Source: Lachnospiraceae bacterium UBA2868
GTDB taxonomy: Bacteria; Bacillota_A; Clostridia; Lachnospirales; Lachnospiraceae
Length of the DNA: 5,218 nucleotides
Reading direction: 5' to 3'
Assembly (NCBI GenBank): GCA_002350465.1
Contig: DEEW01000174.1
Coordinates: 16,334 to 21,551, forward strand
Positions 1 to 5,218 of the stretch are shown here, in pieces; positions within the stretch are counted from its first letter, which is position 1; each line of letters opens with the position of its first letter. Under the pieces are notes generated by a model. It made no database searches. It was not told where the DNA came from and saw only the letters and a program-made list of their open reading frames with translations. Both the position numbers and the translations under genes were made by a program.

Positions 1-2
1 AA

Positions 3-1049
3 AGCATAACCTCCAAGGGCGTTCCCGAGCCGGTAATACTCATTTCCGAGCGTGCACAGATAATAATGCCTTACCATATTAAATTCGATGAATACGAGGA
101 AGAACGGCTTGCCGGAAAATCATTTGGCTCTACCAAATCCGGTATCGCTCCCTTCTACTCAGATAAATTCGCAAAGATAGGCTTTCAGGTAAGTGACCTT
201 TGGGATCCTGAAGATGAGATCAAAGATAAAATAGAAAGCGTTTGTGTTCAGAAAAACATCCTGCTTGAGCATCTGTATCACAAACCTCTTATCAATGTTG
301 AAGAGACATACAACACTCTCATGCAGTACAGGGAAATGATCGCTCCTTATGTATGTGATGTTTCATCGTATCTAAGCGACGCAATAAAGGCAAACAAAAC
401 AATTCTGCTTGAGGGACAGCTTGGAACACTTAAGGATTGCGACCACGGAATCTACCCGATGGTTACGTCATCAAACACACTTGCGGCGTACGGTGCCGTA
501 GGAGCCGGTATTCCTCCATACGAGATCAAACAGATAATCACTGTCTGCAAAGCGTACTCTTCCGCTGTCGGTGCCGGCGAATTCGTAAGCGAGATAACAG
601 ACGAAGCCGTTGCAGATGAACTAAGACGCCGGGGTGGAGACGGCGGTGAATACGGTGCAACAACAGGGCGTCCCCGTAGAATGGGATGGTTTGACTGTGT
701 AGCTTCAAAATACGGATGCCGCCTGCAGGGAACAACCGATGTGGCGTTTACCGTTCTCGATGTACTCGGATATCTCGATGAAATACCTGTATGTGTCGGC
801 TATGAAATAAACGGGGAAGTAACCACACAGTTTCCCGTAACAAGACTTCTTAAGATCGCAAAGCCCGTTTACGAAACACTTCCGGGATGGAAGTGCGATA
901 TCATGGGAATTAAAAACTATGAAGATCTTCCGGAAAACTGCCGCAAATATATAGAGTTCATAGAAAAGAAGATCGGTTACCCCATAACGATGATCAGTAA
1001 CGGACCTTCAAGAGATGATATTATTTACAGGAAAAGCGTCGCGATATAA
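3..1049 (+). CDS. purA: Adenylosuccinate synthetase, divergent form (5'-truncated by window edge)
   Basis: This cytosolic enzyme joins IMP and L-aspartate using GTP to make adenylosuccinate, the first committed step to AMP. The frame is open from base 3; 348 residues are visible of a usual ~425-430, so the missing part should hold the N-terminal P-loop (GDEGKGK) and catalytic His. Visible landmarks, numbering Met at base 66 as 1: ISERAQIIMPYH just around that Met (family ISdRAHvimPYH), GSTKSGIAPFYSDK at 21-34, GQLGTLKDCDHGIYP at 117-131 (IMP-binding Gln), VTSSNT at 133-138, GATTGRPRRMGW at 197-208 (aspartate loop and Arg cluster), the FTVLDVLGYLDEIPVCVGYE block at 228-247, KPVYETLPGW at 266-275 and NGPSRD at 312-317. 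Met at base 66 is internal, not the start. Several usually conserved residues differ (see findings), so this may be a divergent subfamily or second paralogue. The last 29 bases overlap the 3' end of the opposite-strand gene. Confidence 0.95.
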   Translation, partial: SITSKGVPEPVILISERAQIIMPYHIKFDEYEEERLAGKSFGSTKSGIAPFYSDKFAKIGFQVSDLWDPEDEIKDKIESVCVQKNILLEHLYHKPLINVEETYNTLMQYREMIAPYVCDVSSYLSDAIKANKTILLEGQLGTLKDCDHGIYPMVTSSNTLAAYGAVGAGIPPYEIKQIITVCKAYSSAVGAGEFVSEITDEAVADELRRRGGDGGEYGATTGRPRRMGWFDCVASKYGCRLQGTTDVAFTVLDVLGYLDEIPVCVGYEINGEVTTQFPVTRLLKIAKPVYETLPGWKCDIMGIKNYEDLPENCRKYIEFIEKKIGYPITMISNGPSRDDIIYRKSVAI

Positions 1050-2271
1050 CACATGCAAGGCTTCCGCGGTTTCCTTTTGTACCTCTGTGTGAATAGTATC
1101 TGTCGGGGTTGCACATCGTGCATTCTCCGACAGTTTCTATATTCGCATCCATGACTCCGAGCATAACGAGTCTGTATCTGACAACACCCCTAAGGTCTAA
1201 CATATACTTGTCCGCCCTTGGTGTATAGAATCTCTCAACCTCTTTTCCTATCAGATCATGCATTGCTTCTATTACCTCACCACCGACTTCAAAACAGCAC
1301 TTATCTATTGCCGGACCTATCGCCGCATGTATATTTTTTACATCAGAGCCAAGACTTACGAATGCATCTATTGCATTCTTTTCTATGTCTGAAGCCGTAC
1401 TTCTCCATCCGCAGTGAACAGCCCCGACAATACCTGCCTTAACATCTTCCAGAAGAAGCGGCACACAGTCGGCAGTAAAAATCGCAAGCGGAACATTACA
1501 TTCGGCAGTAACATATCCATCACATTCGATAAGATCTCTTCCGTCAGGGTATTTACCATACGCTCTGCGCATATCCTCTTTTGTTGCAATATGCACCGTA
1601 TTTCCATGCACCTGCTTCCCACATACAAATTCGCGTGTACCTATTCCGGCCGATGCAAGAAACCTGTTCCAGTTTTCGGTAACCCTTGCCGCCTCATCTC
1701 CTCTGTTCATTCCAAGGTTAAGTGTGGCAAACATACCATCGCTGACTCCGCCGGCTCTCGTGGAAAAACCGTGAGGCGAAGTTATCACGGATGATCTTAT
1801 CGTATCTATGGGAGCACTTATATCTTCATGCCTTACAAGCCTGTCGCCTTCGTATTCAACGATCATATCGATCCTCTCTCTCCCATCCAGCAGGGGTTTT
1901 AGAAAATACCGGTCACCTTCCCATGTAGGAAGATCAAGTACTTTATCCTTCGGAACCCATGCAAGTTCTCCCTCGTCACAGTCGGATTTTACCTCTCCCG
2001 TAAACCCCGTTGCCGAAAAGAGGTACATATCCTCATCTTCCCACGTGTCCGATATAAACTTTATGATTCCGTGCAGATGATAATCCGTAAGAGTCAGCCC
2101 TGTCTCTTCAAACACTTCCCGGCACACACATTCCTCAGCAGTCTCGCCCTCTAAAAACTTTCCTCCGACGCCGATCCATTTGCCTTCGTTAAGATCATTC
2201 TCTTTCTTGATACGGTGGAGCAGTAAATATTCGTTATTTTCGTTTCTTATATAACATAGTGTTGTATTCAT
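1021..2271 (-). CDS. Nudix hydrolase (8-oxo-dGTP diphosphatase-like) fused to PgeF/YlmD-type purine nucleoside phosphorylase
   Basis: This 416-residue cytosolic protein has two complete domains. Residues ~1-148 are a Nudix hydrolase with a perfect Nudix box at 37-59 (G37, E43, R51-E52, E55-E56, G58-L59; pattern Gx5Ex7REUxEExGU). The start MNTTLCYIRN and the WEGDRYFLKPLL stretch resemble MutT/MutX 8-oxo-dGTP diphosphatases, which remove oxidised nucleotides. Residues ~160-416 are the YfiH/YlmD/PgeF fold: GFSTRAGGVSDG (168-179), KQVHGNTV (219-226), ECDGYVT (249-255), FTADCVPLLL (265-274), AVHCGWRSTA (284-293), IGPAIDKCCFEVG (318-330) and YYSHRGTKGNRGS (392-404). His222, Cys269 and His286 match the family's zinc/catalytic triad. 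Characterised members phosphorolyse or deaminate adenosine and related purine nucleosides; some are described as peptidoglycan editing factors. An in-frame TGA at 2286-2284 lies just upstream, and there is no alternative GTG or TTG, so ATG at 2271 is the only sensible start. It has no Shine-Dalgarno. The gene is divergent from the MATE gene and convergent with purA. Confidence 0.95.
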   Translation of the reverse strand: MNTTLCYIRNENNEYLLLHRIKKENDLNEGKWIGVGGKFLEGETAEECVCREVFEETGLTLTDYHLHGIIKFISDTWEDEDMYLFSATGFTGEVKSDCDEGELAWVPKDKVLDLPTWEGDRYFLKPLLDGRERIDMIVEYEGDRLVRHEDISAPIDTIRSSVITSPHGFSTRAGGVSDGMFATLNLGMNRGDEAARVTENWNRFLASAGIGTREFVCGKQVHGNTVHIATKEDMRRAYGKYPDGRDLIECDGYVTAECNVPLAIFTADCVPLLLEDVKAGIVGAVHCGWRSTASDIEKNAIDAFVSLGSDVKNIHAAIGPAIDKCCFEVGGEVIEAMHDLIGKEVERFYTPRADKYMLDLRGVVRYRLVMLGVMDANIETVGECTMCNPDRYYSHRGTKGNRGSLACVISRRFSCK

Positions 2272-2277
2272 ATATGA

Positions 2278-2286
2278 ATTATATCA
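2278..2286 (-). promoter_or_regulatory. Extended -10 promoter of the Nudix-PgeF fusion gene
   Basis: On the minus strand the bases read TGATATAAT, a perfect TGnTATAAT extended -10 box. The last T (2278) is followed by only six bases before the A of the ATG at 2271, so transcription would be expected to start at or next to the start codon. No convincing -35 hexamer is found 16-18 bases upstream (CTTTGG there); a perfect TTGACA at 2329-2324 is 40 bases away, too far. The extended -10 element is known to reduce the need for a -35. The start site itself is inferred. Confidence 0.7.
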
Positions 2287-2323
2287 TACAATCGTTCCGA
2301 CCAAAGCCCGGACGAATTGAAAG

Positions 2324-2350
2324 TGTCAAAAAGAACCGTCCCTTTTGACA
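2324..2350. repeat. Intergenic palindrome, TTGACA in both arms (REP-like candidate)
   Basis: TGTCAAAA (2324-2331) is the exact reverse complement of TTTTGACA (2343-2350), with 11 bases between that include AGAACCGTCCC. The right arm supplies a TTGACA (2345-2350) upstream of the MATE -10 box; the left arm carries one on the other strand. It has no following T-run in either direction, so it does not look like an intrinsic terminator. From memory, the TGTCAAAAAGAACCGTCCC word resembles dispersed palindromes found near REP-associated Y1 transposase genes in many bacteria, but only one copy lies in this window and I cannot confirm the resemblance. Confidence 0.55.
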
Positions 2351-2376
2351 AAAATTCCGTTCAAATATGATATAAT
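2345..2376 (+). promoter_or_regulatory. Promoter of the MATE transporter gene
   Basis: TTGACA (2345-2350) lies 20 bases upstream of TATAAT (2371-2376). The -10 is preceded by TG at 2368-2369, giving a perfect extended -10 TGATATAAT. The 20-base spacer is longer than the usual 16-18, so the extended -10 probably carries most of the strength. Only seven bases (2377-2383) separate the -10 from the ATG at 2384, which places the likely +1 at or beside the start codon. Confidence 0.75.
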
Positions 2377-2383
2377 ACCTGCT

Positions 2384-3745
2384 ATGAATGAATCGTCAGC
2401 TGTATCTTCCCAATATAATAAAATGACGCGGACCCCCATCCATAAGCTTATTATTACCCTTGCTGTACCGACAGTGCTGAGCATGATGGTAACAACGATC
2501 TATAATCTTGTGGATACAGCCTTCGTAGGCACTCTCGGAACGAGCGCAAGCGGAGCCGTAGGTGTCGTTTTCGGATTCATGTCAATACTCCAGGCTTTCG
2601 GTTTCATGTTTGGACAAGGTGCCGGAAGCATGCTGTCAAGAAAGCTTGGTGCAAGGGATTCAAAAACCGCAAGCATCATAGCTTCTACCGGATTTGCCGC
2701 ATCCTTTGCAAGCGGAGTGGTGATCGCCATCCTCGGTTTTATATTCGAAGATCCGCTTATCAGAATGCTCGGAAGTACGGATACAATTGCCCCTTATGCA
2801 AAAGCTTACCTTAACAACATAATGTTTGTTGCACCGTTTTGCTCATCAAGTTTTACACTCAACAATCTGCTGCGCTACGAGGGTAAAGCTAAGCTCGGCA
2901 TGATAGGTCTTCTTACCGGGGGAATACTTAACATAGGTGGAGATGCACTGTTTATATTCGGAATGGGCATGGGAATAGCCGGCGCCGGACTCTCTACGGC
3001 AATATCCCAGGTTATCAGTTTTTCTATCCTTTTGTTCATGTTTCTGTCAGGAAATACAGAGTCTAAACTTACGTTTTCCAATATTACGTTAAAAGACAGG
3101 ATACTTATAGAAACTGTAGAAACGGGATTCCCTTCACTTCTTCGCCAAGGCCTCGGGAGTCTGGCCACTATCCTTGTCAATTTCAAAGCAGCCCAATATG
3201 CAGGAGATGCCGGAGTATCCGCCATGACGATCGTGACCAGAGTCGCCTTTTTCCTGTTTGCGATAGCTCTCGGAATCGGGCAGGGATTCCAGCCTGTTTG
3301 CGCATGGAGCTACGGTGCGGGTAAATTCAGACGCCAGCGTGAGGCATACCGCTTTACTATCATCCTTTCGGAGCTGGTACTCGTAACACTTACGGTTTTC
3401 GCAATGATTTTCTCCGGAAGTCTCATCAGAATATTCAGAGACGATCCGGAAGTTATAGAAATCGGAACGCGCGCACTTCGCCTCCAGTGCATATCACAGC
3501 TTTTCATGCCCATTGTAATGGTTACCGAAATGCTGATGCAGTCAAGCGGCAAAAAACTCCCCGCAACAGTATTATCATCACTGCGCGGGGGTGTTCTGCT
3601 TATTCCGCTTTTACTGATTATGCCTGCCCTACGCGGTCTTGCCGGGGTACAGGAGGCTCAGCCTTTGTCATATATTCTTTCCGTTCCATGTGCCGTTTTA
3701 ATGGCAAGGTGGTTCTTCTCGATCACACCGAAAGAAGATTCATAA
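2384..3745 (+). CDS. MATE-family efflux transporter (MepA/NorM-like)
   Basis: This is a 453-residue integral membrane protein of the MATE family, which exports drugs or metabolites in exchange for Na+ or H+; family members usually have ~450 residues and 12 helices. Landmarks: LAVPTVLSMMVTTIYNLVDTAFVG (26-49, first helix and the conserved N-x-x-D), GFMFGQGAGSMLSRKLGA (73-90), NIGGDALFIFGMGMGIAGAG (183-202, usually N-x-x-L-D, here GD), GIGQGFQPVCAWSYGAGKFR (297-316, matching the repeat in the second half), and a hydrophobic C-terminal helix around 427-446. Asp44 is the conserved helix-1 acidic residue. The substrate cannot be told from sequence. I chose ATG 2384 because the reading frame upstream to a TTG at 2345 runs through the promoter itself; an in-frame ATG at 2423 (residue 14) is possible but also lacks a ribosome binding site. 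The gene is convergent with degV, with a 6-base gap. Confidence 0.93.
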   Translation: MNESSAVSSQYNKMTRTPIHKLIITLAVPTVLSMMVTTIYNLVDTAFVGTLGTSASGAVGVVFGFMSILQAFGFMFGQGAGSMLSRKLGARDSKTASIIASTGFAASFASGVVIAILGFIFEDPLIRMLGSTDTIAPYAKAYLNNIMFVAPFCSSSFTLNNLLRYEGKAKLGMIGLLTGGILNIGGDALFIFGMGMGIAGAGLSTAISQVISFSILLFMFLSGNTESKLTFSNITLKDRILIETVETGFPSLLRQGLGSLATILVNFKAAQYAGDAGVSAMTIVTRVAFFLFAIALGIGQGFQPVCAWSYGAGKFRRQREAYRFTIILSELVLVTLTVFAMIFSGSLIRIFRDDPEVIEIGTRALRLQCISQLFMPIVMVTEMLMQSSGKKLPATVLSSLRGGVLLIPLLLIMPALRGLAGVQEAQPLSYILSVPCAVLMARWFFSITPKEDS

Positions 3746-3751
3746 AACCTC

Positions 3752-4615
3752 TTATCTTCCGCTTGCAAGGAAAAAGAGCGCAATAGTTCCCGGACCTGCA
3801 TGAGATCCTATTATCATTCCTATAGTAGTAAAAAGCGCACACTTGTTACCGCCTTCCGCAACGATCATACTCTCAAGTTCCCTGGCATCATCAATGCAGT
3901 CTCCATGAGATATATAGTAGAGTCCGTTCTGCGGATCAAGTGCCGTCTCCATATATTTCTTCGCTATTGCTTTTAATGACTGGGTCCTGCCCCTTACTTT
4001 CATCATATTAATAAGTTTACCTTCATCATCAACATGAAGCACGGGTTTGATCCCAAGCACTCCGCTTGCAAAAGCCGCGGCAGCACTTACTCTTCCGCCT
4101 CTTTTTAAGTATACCAGGTCTTCAACAGTAAACCAGTGAGCAAGCTTCGGTATCAAATCCCTGACATATTCCGCGCACTCATCTATGTCCGCCCCCGAGT
4201 TCTTCTTTTCAACCGCATAGTGAAGTATGAGTCCTTCTCCGGCTGACGCACACAATGTATCAATAGCTATTATCTTTCTGTCGGGATACTCTTCACGAAG
4301 TTCGTTAGCAGCCATCTTACCGGAATTGGACGTTGCACTGATACCGGAAGAAAAGCCGATGTACAGCACGTCCCTGCCCTGCTTGAGTGCTCCCTCGAAC
4401 AGCTCCTTAAAGGACTGGGAGTTTACGGCGCTCGTCTTACTGACTTCACCGGCACGCATCCTGTTGTAGAATTCGCTCTTACTCATCTCACCTTCAAGGT
4501 GCTCCTGCCCGTCTTCAAAATGAAATGTAAGTTTTGAGAAGCCTACACCCCACTCGTCTAATGTATCAAATTCAATATCGCACCCGGTGTCCGACATAAT
4601 AACATATTCGCTCAT
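3752..4615 (-). CDS. DegV family protein (FakB-like fatty-acid-binding protein)
   Basis: This is a 287-residue soluble protein of normal DegV length. Family members bind one fatty acid; the FakB members present it to the kinase FakA to make acyl-phosphate for phospholipid synthesis. Visible DegV signatures: SDTGCD at 8-13 (usually DSTxD), KTSAVNSQSF at 60-69 (the TS pair that contacts the carboxylate), GFSSGISATSNS at 87-98, IDTLCASAGEG at 118-128, LVYLKRGGRVSAAAAF at 167-182, GIKPVL at 188-193, YYISHGD at 233-239 and IGSHAGPGTIALFF at 269-282. Thr61, Ser62, Ser89-Ser90 and His272 are the probable ligand-contact residues by family comparison. No FakA/DAK kinase gene lies within the window. 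The start ATG at 4615 has a strong ribosome binding site. The gene is divergent from the DUF1836 gene. Which DegV paralogue it is, and its fatty-acid preference, cannot be read from sequence. Confidence 0.93.
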   Translation of the reverse strand: MSEYVIMSDTGCDIEFDTLDEWGVGFSKLTFHFEDGQEHLEGEMSKSEFYNRMRAGEVSKTSAVNSQSFKELFEGALKQGRDVLYIGFSSGISATSNSGKMAANELREEYPDRKIIAIDTLCASAGEGLILHYAVEKKNSGADIDECAEYVRDLIPKLAHWFTVEDLVYLKRGGRVSAAAAFASGVLGIKPVLHVDDEGKLINMMKVRGRTQSLKAIAKKYMETALDPQNGLYYISHGDCIDDARELESMIVAEGGNKCALFTTIGMIIGSHAGPGTIALFFLASGR

Positions 4616-4617
4616 AA

Positions 4618-4626
4618 CTCCTCCTT
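4618..4626 (-). promoter_or_regulatory. Shine-Dalgarno sequence of degV
   Basis: The minus strand reads AAGGAGGAG, then TT, then the ATG at 4615. This is a near-perfect anti-16S match at slightly short spacing. It fixes the degV start and contrasts with the two genes at 2271 and 2384, which have no such site. Confidence 0.85.
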
Positions 4627-4664
4627 GCCGTGTCTGCTGTATCCTATGTCGTTTTACTTACAAC

Positions 4665-4694
4665 ATTATCTAATTTACTACATTAGATTACCAA
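4665..4694 (-). promoter_or_regulatory. Probable degV promoter
   Basis: On the minus strand TTGGTA (4694-4689, 4 of 6 to TTGACA) and GATAAT (4670-4665, 5 of 6 to TATAAT) are separated by 18 bases. This would give a 5' leader of roughly 45 bases carrying the ribosome binding site. The assignment rests on consensus match alone; the region is AT-rich, so a chance match is possible. Confidence 0.45.
4668..4688. promoter_or_regulatory. Dyad-symmetric operator candidate between degV -35 and -10
   Basis: ATCTAAT (4668-4674) and ATTAGAT (4682-4688) are perfect 7-base inverted repeats with a 7-base centre. The 21-bp dyad fills the spacer of the probable degV promoter and overlaps its -10 box, where a bound dimeric repressor would block RNA polymerase. 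The regulator is unknown; the divergently transcribed DUF1836 protein is the nearest candidate. It does not match the FapR site (arms TTAGTA/TACTAA) as I remember it. Confidence 0.4.
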
Positions 4695-4726
4695 GTGCTT
4701 ACCTCTATGTCAATATAAAAAACATA

Positions 4727-4755
4727 ATGAAATCTTATTATCAAAATGATATAAT
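4727..4755 (+). promoter_or_regulatory. Promoter of the DUF1836 gene
   Basis: A TATAAT box at 4750-4755 is preceded by TG at 4747-4748, forming the same TGATATAAT extended -10 seen at the two other promoters. ATGAAA at 4727-4732 is a 4-of-6 match to TTGACA with a 17-base spacer. The predicted +1 is near 4762, giving a leader of about 40 bases, unlike the leaderless pair at 2272-2383. Confidence 0.7.
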
Positions 4756-4785
4756 GAGATAGAATAATCAGAATCATTATGATAA

Positions 4786-4792
4786 AGAAGGA
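4786..4792 (+). promoter_or_regulatory. Shine-Dalgarno sequence of the DUF1836 gene
   Basis: AGAAGGA lies nine bases before the ATG at 4802, a good ribosome binding site at normal spacing. It decides the start of the open frame that runs off the right edge. Confidence 0.8.
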
Positions 4793-4801
4793 ACTAAAAT
4801 C

Positions 4802-5218
4802 ATGAAGTTTGATAAAGACCTCGTGGCAGGAAAGCTCCGCCGCTGGGAAAAATACCTGGAGGAATTCAAGCTCCCTTCGTGGGATGAGATCCCGAATATC
4901 GGTCTGTATATGGAGCAGATCATTATCCTTCTGAAAGAATATCTTGATTACCTGCCTCCCGAGCTTAAGGACGAGCAGATAATTACTGCCGCCACCATCA
5001 ACAATTATGTCCGGACAAAAATAATGCCCGAGCCAACAAAGAAGAAATACTATCGCATTCATATTGCTTATCTTGTAATGATATGCACCATGAAGCAGAT
5101 ACTTCCGATAGCAGTCATATCCAGAATTATACCGATGAATATCCCGGAGGAAGAAGTAAAAAGGATCTACGACCGGTATTCCGACAGGCACAAATATACG
5201 ATACAATACTTTTTGAAC
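4802..5218 (+). CDS. DUF1836 family protein, putative DNA-binding regulator (3'-truncated by window edge)
   Basis: The frame stays open for 139 residues to the window end; family members are usually not much longer than this, so little is missing. The DUF1836 signature is clear: LPSWDEIPNIGLYMEQI at 24-40, then ITAATINNYVRTKIMPEPTK at 61-80 and KKYYRIHIAYLVMICTMKQI at 81-100. The segment 60-100 looks like a helix-turn-helix/MerR-like unit: INNYV plus the basic PEPTKKKYYR wing, followed by a hydrophobic helix. The family's function is not established; Firmicute DUF1836 proteins are generally treated as putative regulators. It has its own promoter and ribosome binding site and is divergent from degV across 186 bases, so control of degV and of itself is a reasonable hypothesis. 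There is no signal peptide. Confidence 0.9.
   Translation, partial: MKFDKDLVAGKLRRWEKYLEEFKLPSWDEIPNIGLYMEQIIILLKEYLDYLPPELKDEQIITAATINNYVRTKIMPEPTKKKYYRIHIAYLVMICTMKQILPIAVISRIIPMNIPEEEVKRIYDRYSDRHKYTIQYFLN

Noticed and set aside
66..68. ATG at 66 as the purA start
   Set aside because: The frame is open to base 3 and the residues before it (ISERAQII) match the internal PurA segment that precedes MPYH.
437..735. Short frames at 437-619 (+) and 538-735 (-)
   Set aside because: They lie inside purA over its conserved IMP and aspartate motifs; translations are Arg-rich shadow products.
1414..1794. 126-residue plus-strand frame, with shorter frames at 1218-1442 and 1808-2080
   Set aside because: All are antisense to the Nudix-PgeF gene, whose conserved motifs span these bases; no ribosome binding sites or family resemblance.
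2324..2329. Minus-strand TTGACA as the -35 of the Nudix-PgeF promoter
   Set aside because: It is 40 bases from the -10 box, far outside the range RNA polymerase can bridge.
2324..2350. Palindrome as an intrinsic terminator
   Set aside because: It lies between two divergent genes, has an AT-rich stem, and is not followed by a T-run on either strand.
2345..2383. TTG start giving a 13-residue longer MATE protein
   Set aside because: The added codons lie across the -35 and -10 boxes of the gene's own promoter, have no ribosome binding site, and add nothing resembling MATE N-termini.
2875..3225. 116-residue minus-strand frame (also 2500-2730 and 3310-3552)
   Set aside because: These are reverse-complement shadows of the MATE transmembrane coding sequence and have no independent start signals.
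4618..4800. Riboswitch or T-box leader upstream of degV or DUF1836
   Set aside because: The predicted leaders are only about 40-45 bases and hold no recognisable aptamer core or terminator.
4688..5206. 172-residue open frame on the minus strand
   Set aside because: It is antisense to the well-supported DUF1836 gene, crosses that gene's promoter, has no recognisable family, and has a low-complexity translation.

Overview
The window is an ordinary-looking stretch of chromosome from a low-to-mid-GC Firmicute, most likely a Clostridia/Lachnospiraceae-type bacterium. This rests on AGGAGG-type ribosome binding sites, near-perfect extended -10 promoters of the form TGATATAAT (seen three times), a DegV-family protein and a DUF1836 protein (both typical of Firmicutes), and overall protein style. 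I see no phage, plasmid, insertion sequence, CRISPR or RNA gene.

Layout. From 3 to 1049 (+) is the C-terminal four fifths of a divergent adenylosuccinate synthetase (purA), cut by the left window edge. Converging on it, and overlapping its last 29 bases, is 1021-2271 (-), one 416-residue protein that joins a complete N-terminal Nudix hydrolase of the 8-oxo-dGTP diphosphatase type to a C-terminal PgeF/YlmD/YfiH 'laccase-fold' purine nucleoside phosphorylase domain. A 112-bp divergent intergenic region (2272-2383) follows. It contains two back-to-back TGATATAAT promoters and an imperfectly spaced palindrome with TTGACA in each arm. Then comes a MATE-family multidrug/metabolite efflux transporter (2384-3745, +). 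It converges with a DegV-family fatty-acid-binding protein (3752-4615, -) with only 6 bases between the stop codons. A 186-bp divergent control region (4616-4801) follows, with a dyad-symmetric site lying between the likely -35 and -10 of degV. The window ends inside a DUF1836 protein (4802-5218, +), a putative helix-turn-helix regulator cut by the right edge.

How it fits together. The left half has a purine theme: AMP synthesis (PurA), oxidised purine nucleotide sanitation (Nudix) and purine nucleoside phosphorolysis (PgeF). PurA and the fusion protein are nevertheless on opposite strands and cannot be one operon. In the right half, the divergent degV/DUF1836 pair with a dyad in the shared promoter region is the classic arrangement of a regulator beside its target; this is inference only.

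The points most worth a second look are: the Nudix-PgeF fusion; two divergent genes whose only plausible start codons sit 6-7 bases downstream of a perfect extended -10 with no Shine-Dalgarno sequence, implying leaderless mRNAs; the palindrome that donates a -35-like box; the PurA substitutions at normally conserved nucleotide-binding positions; and the operator-like dyad upstream of degV. No intrinsic terminator was found anywhere in the window.
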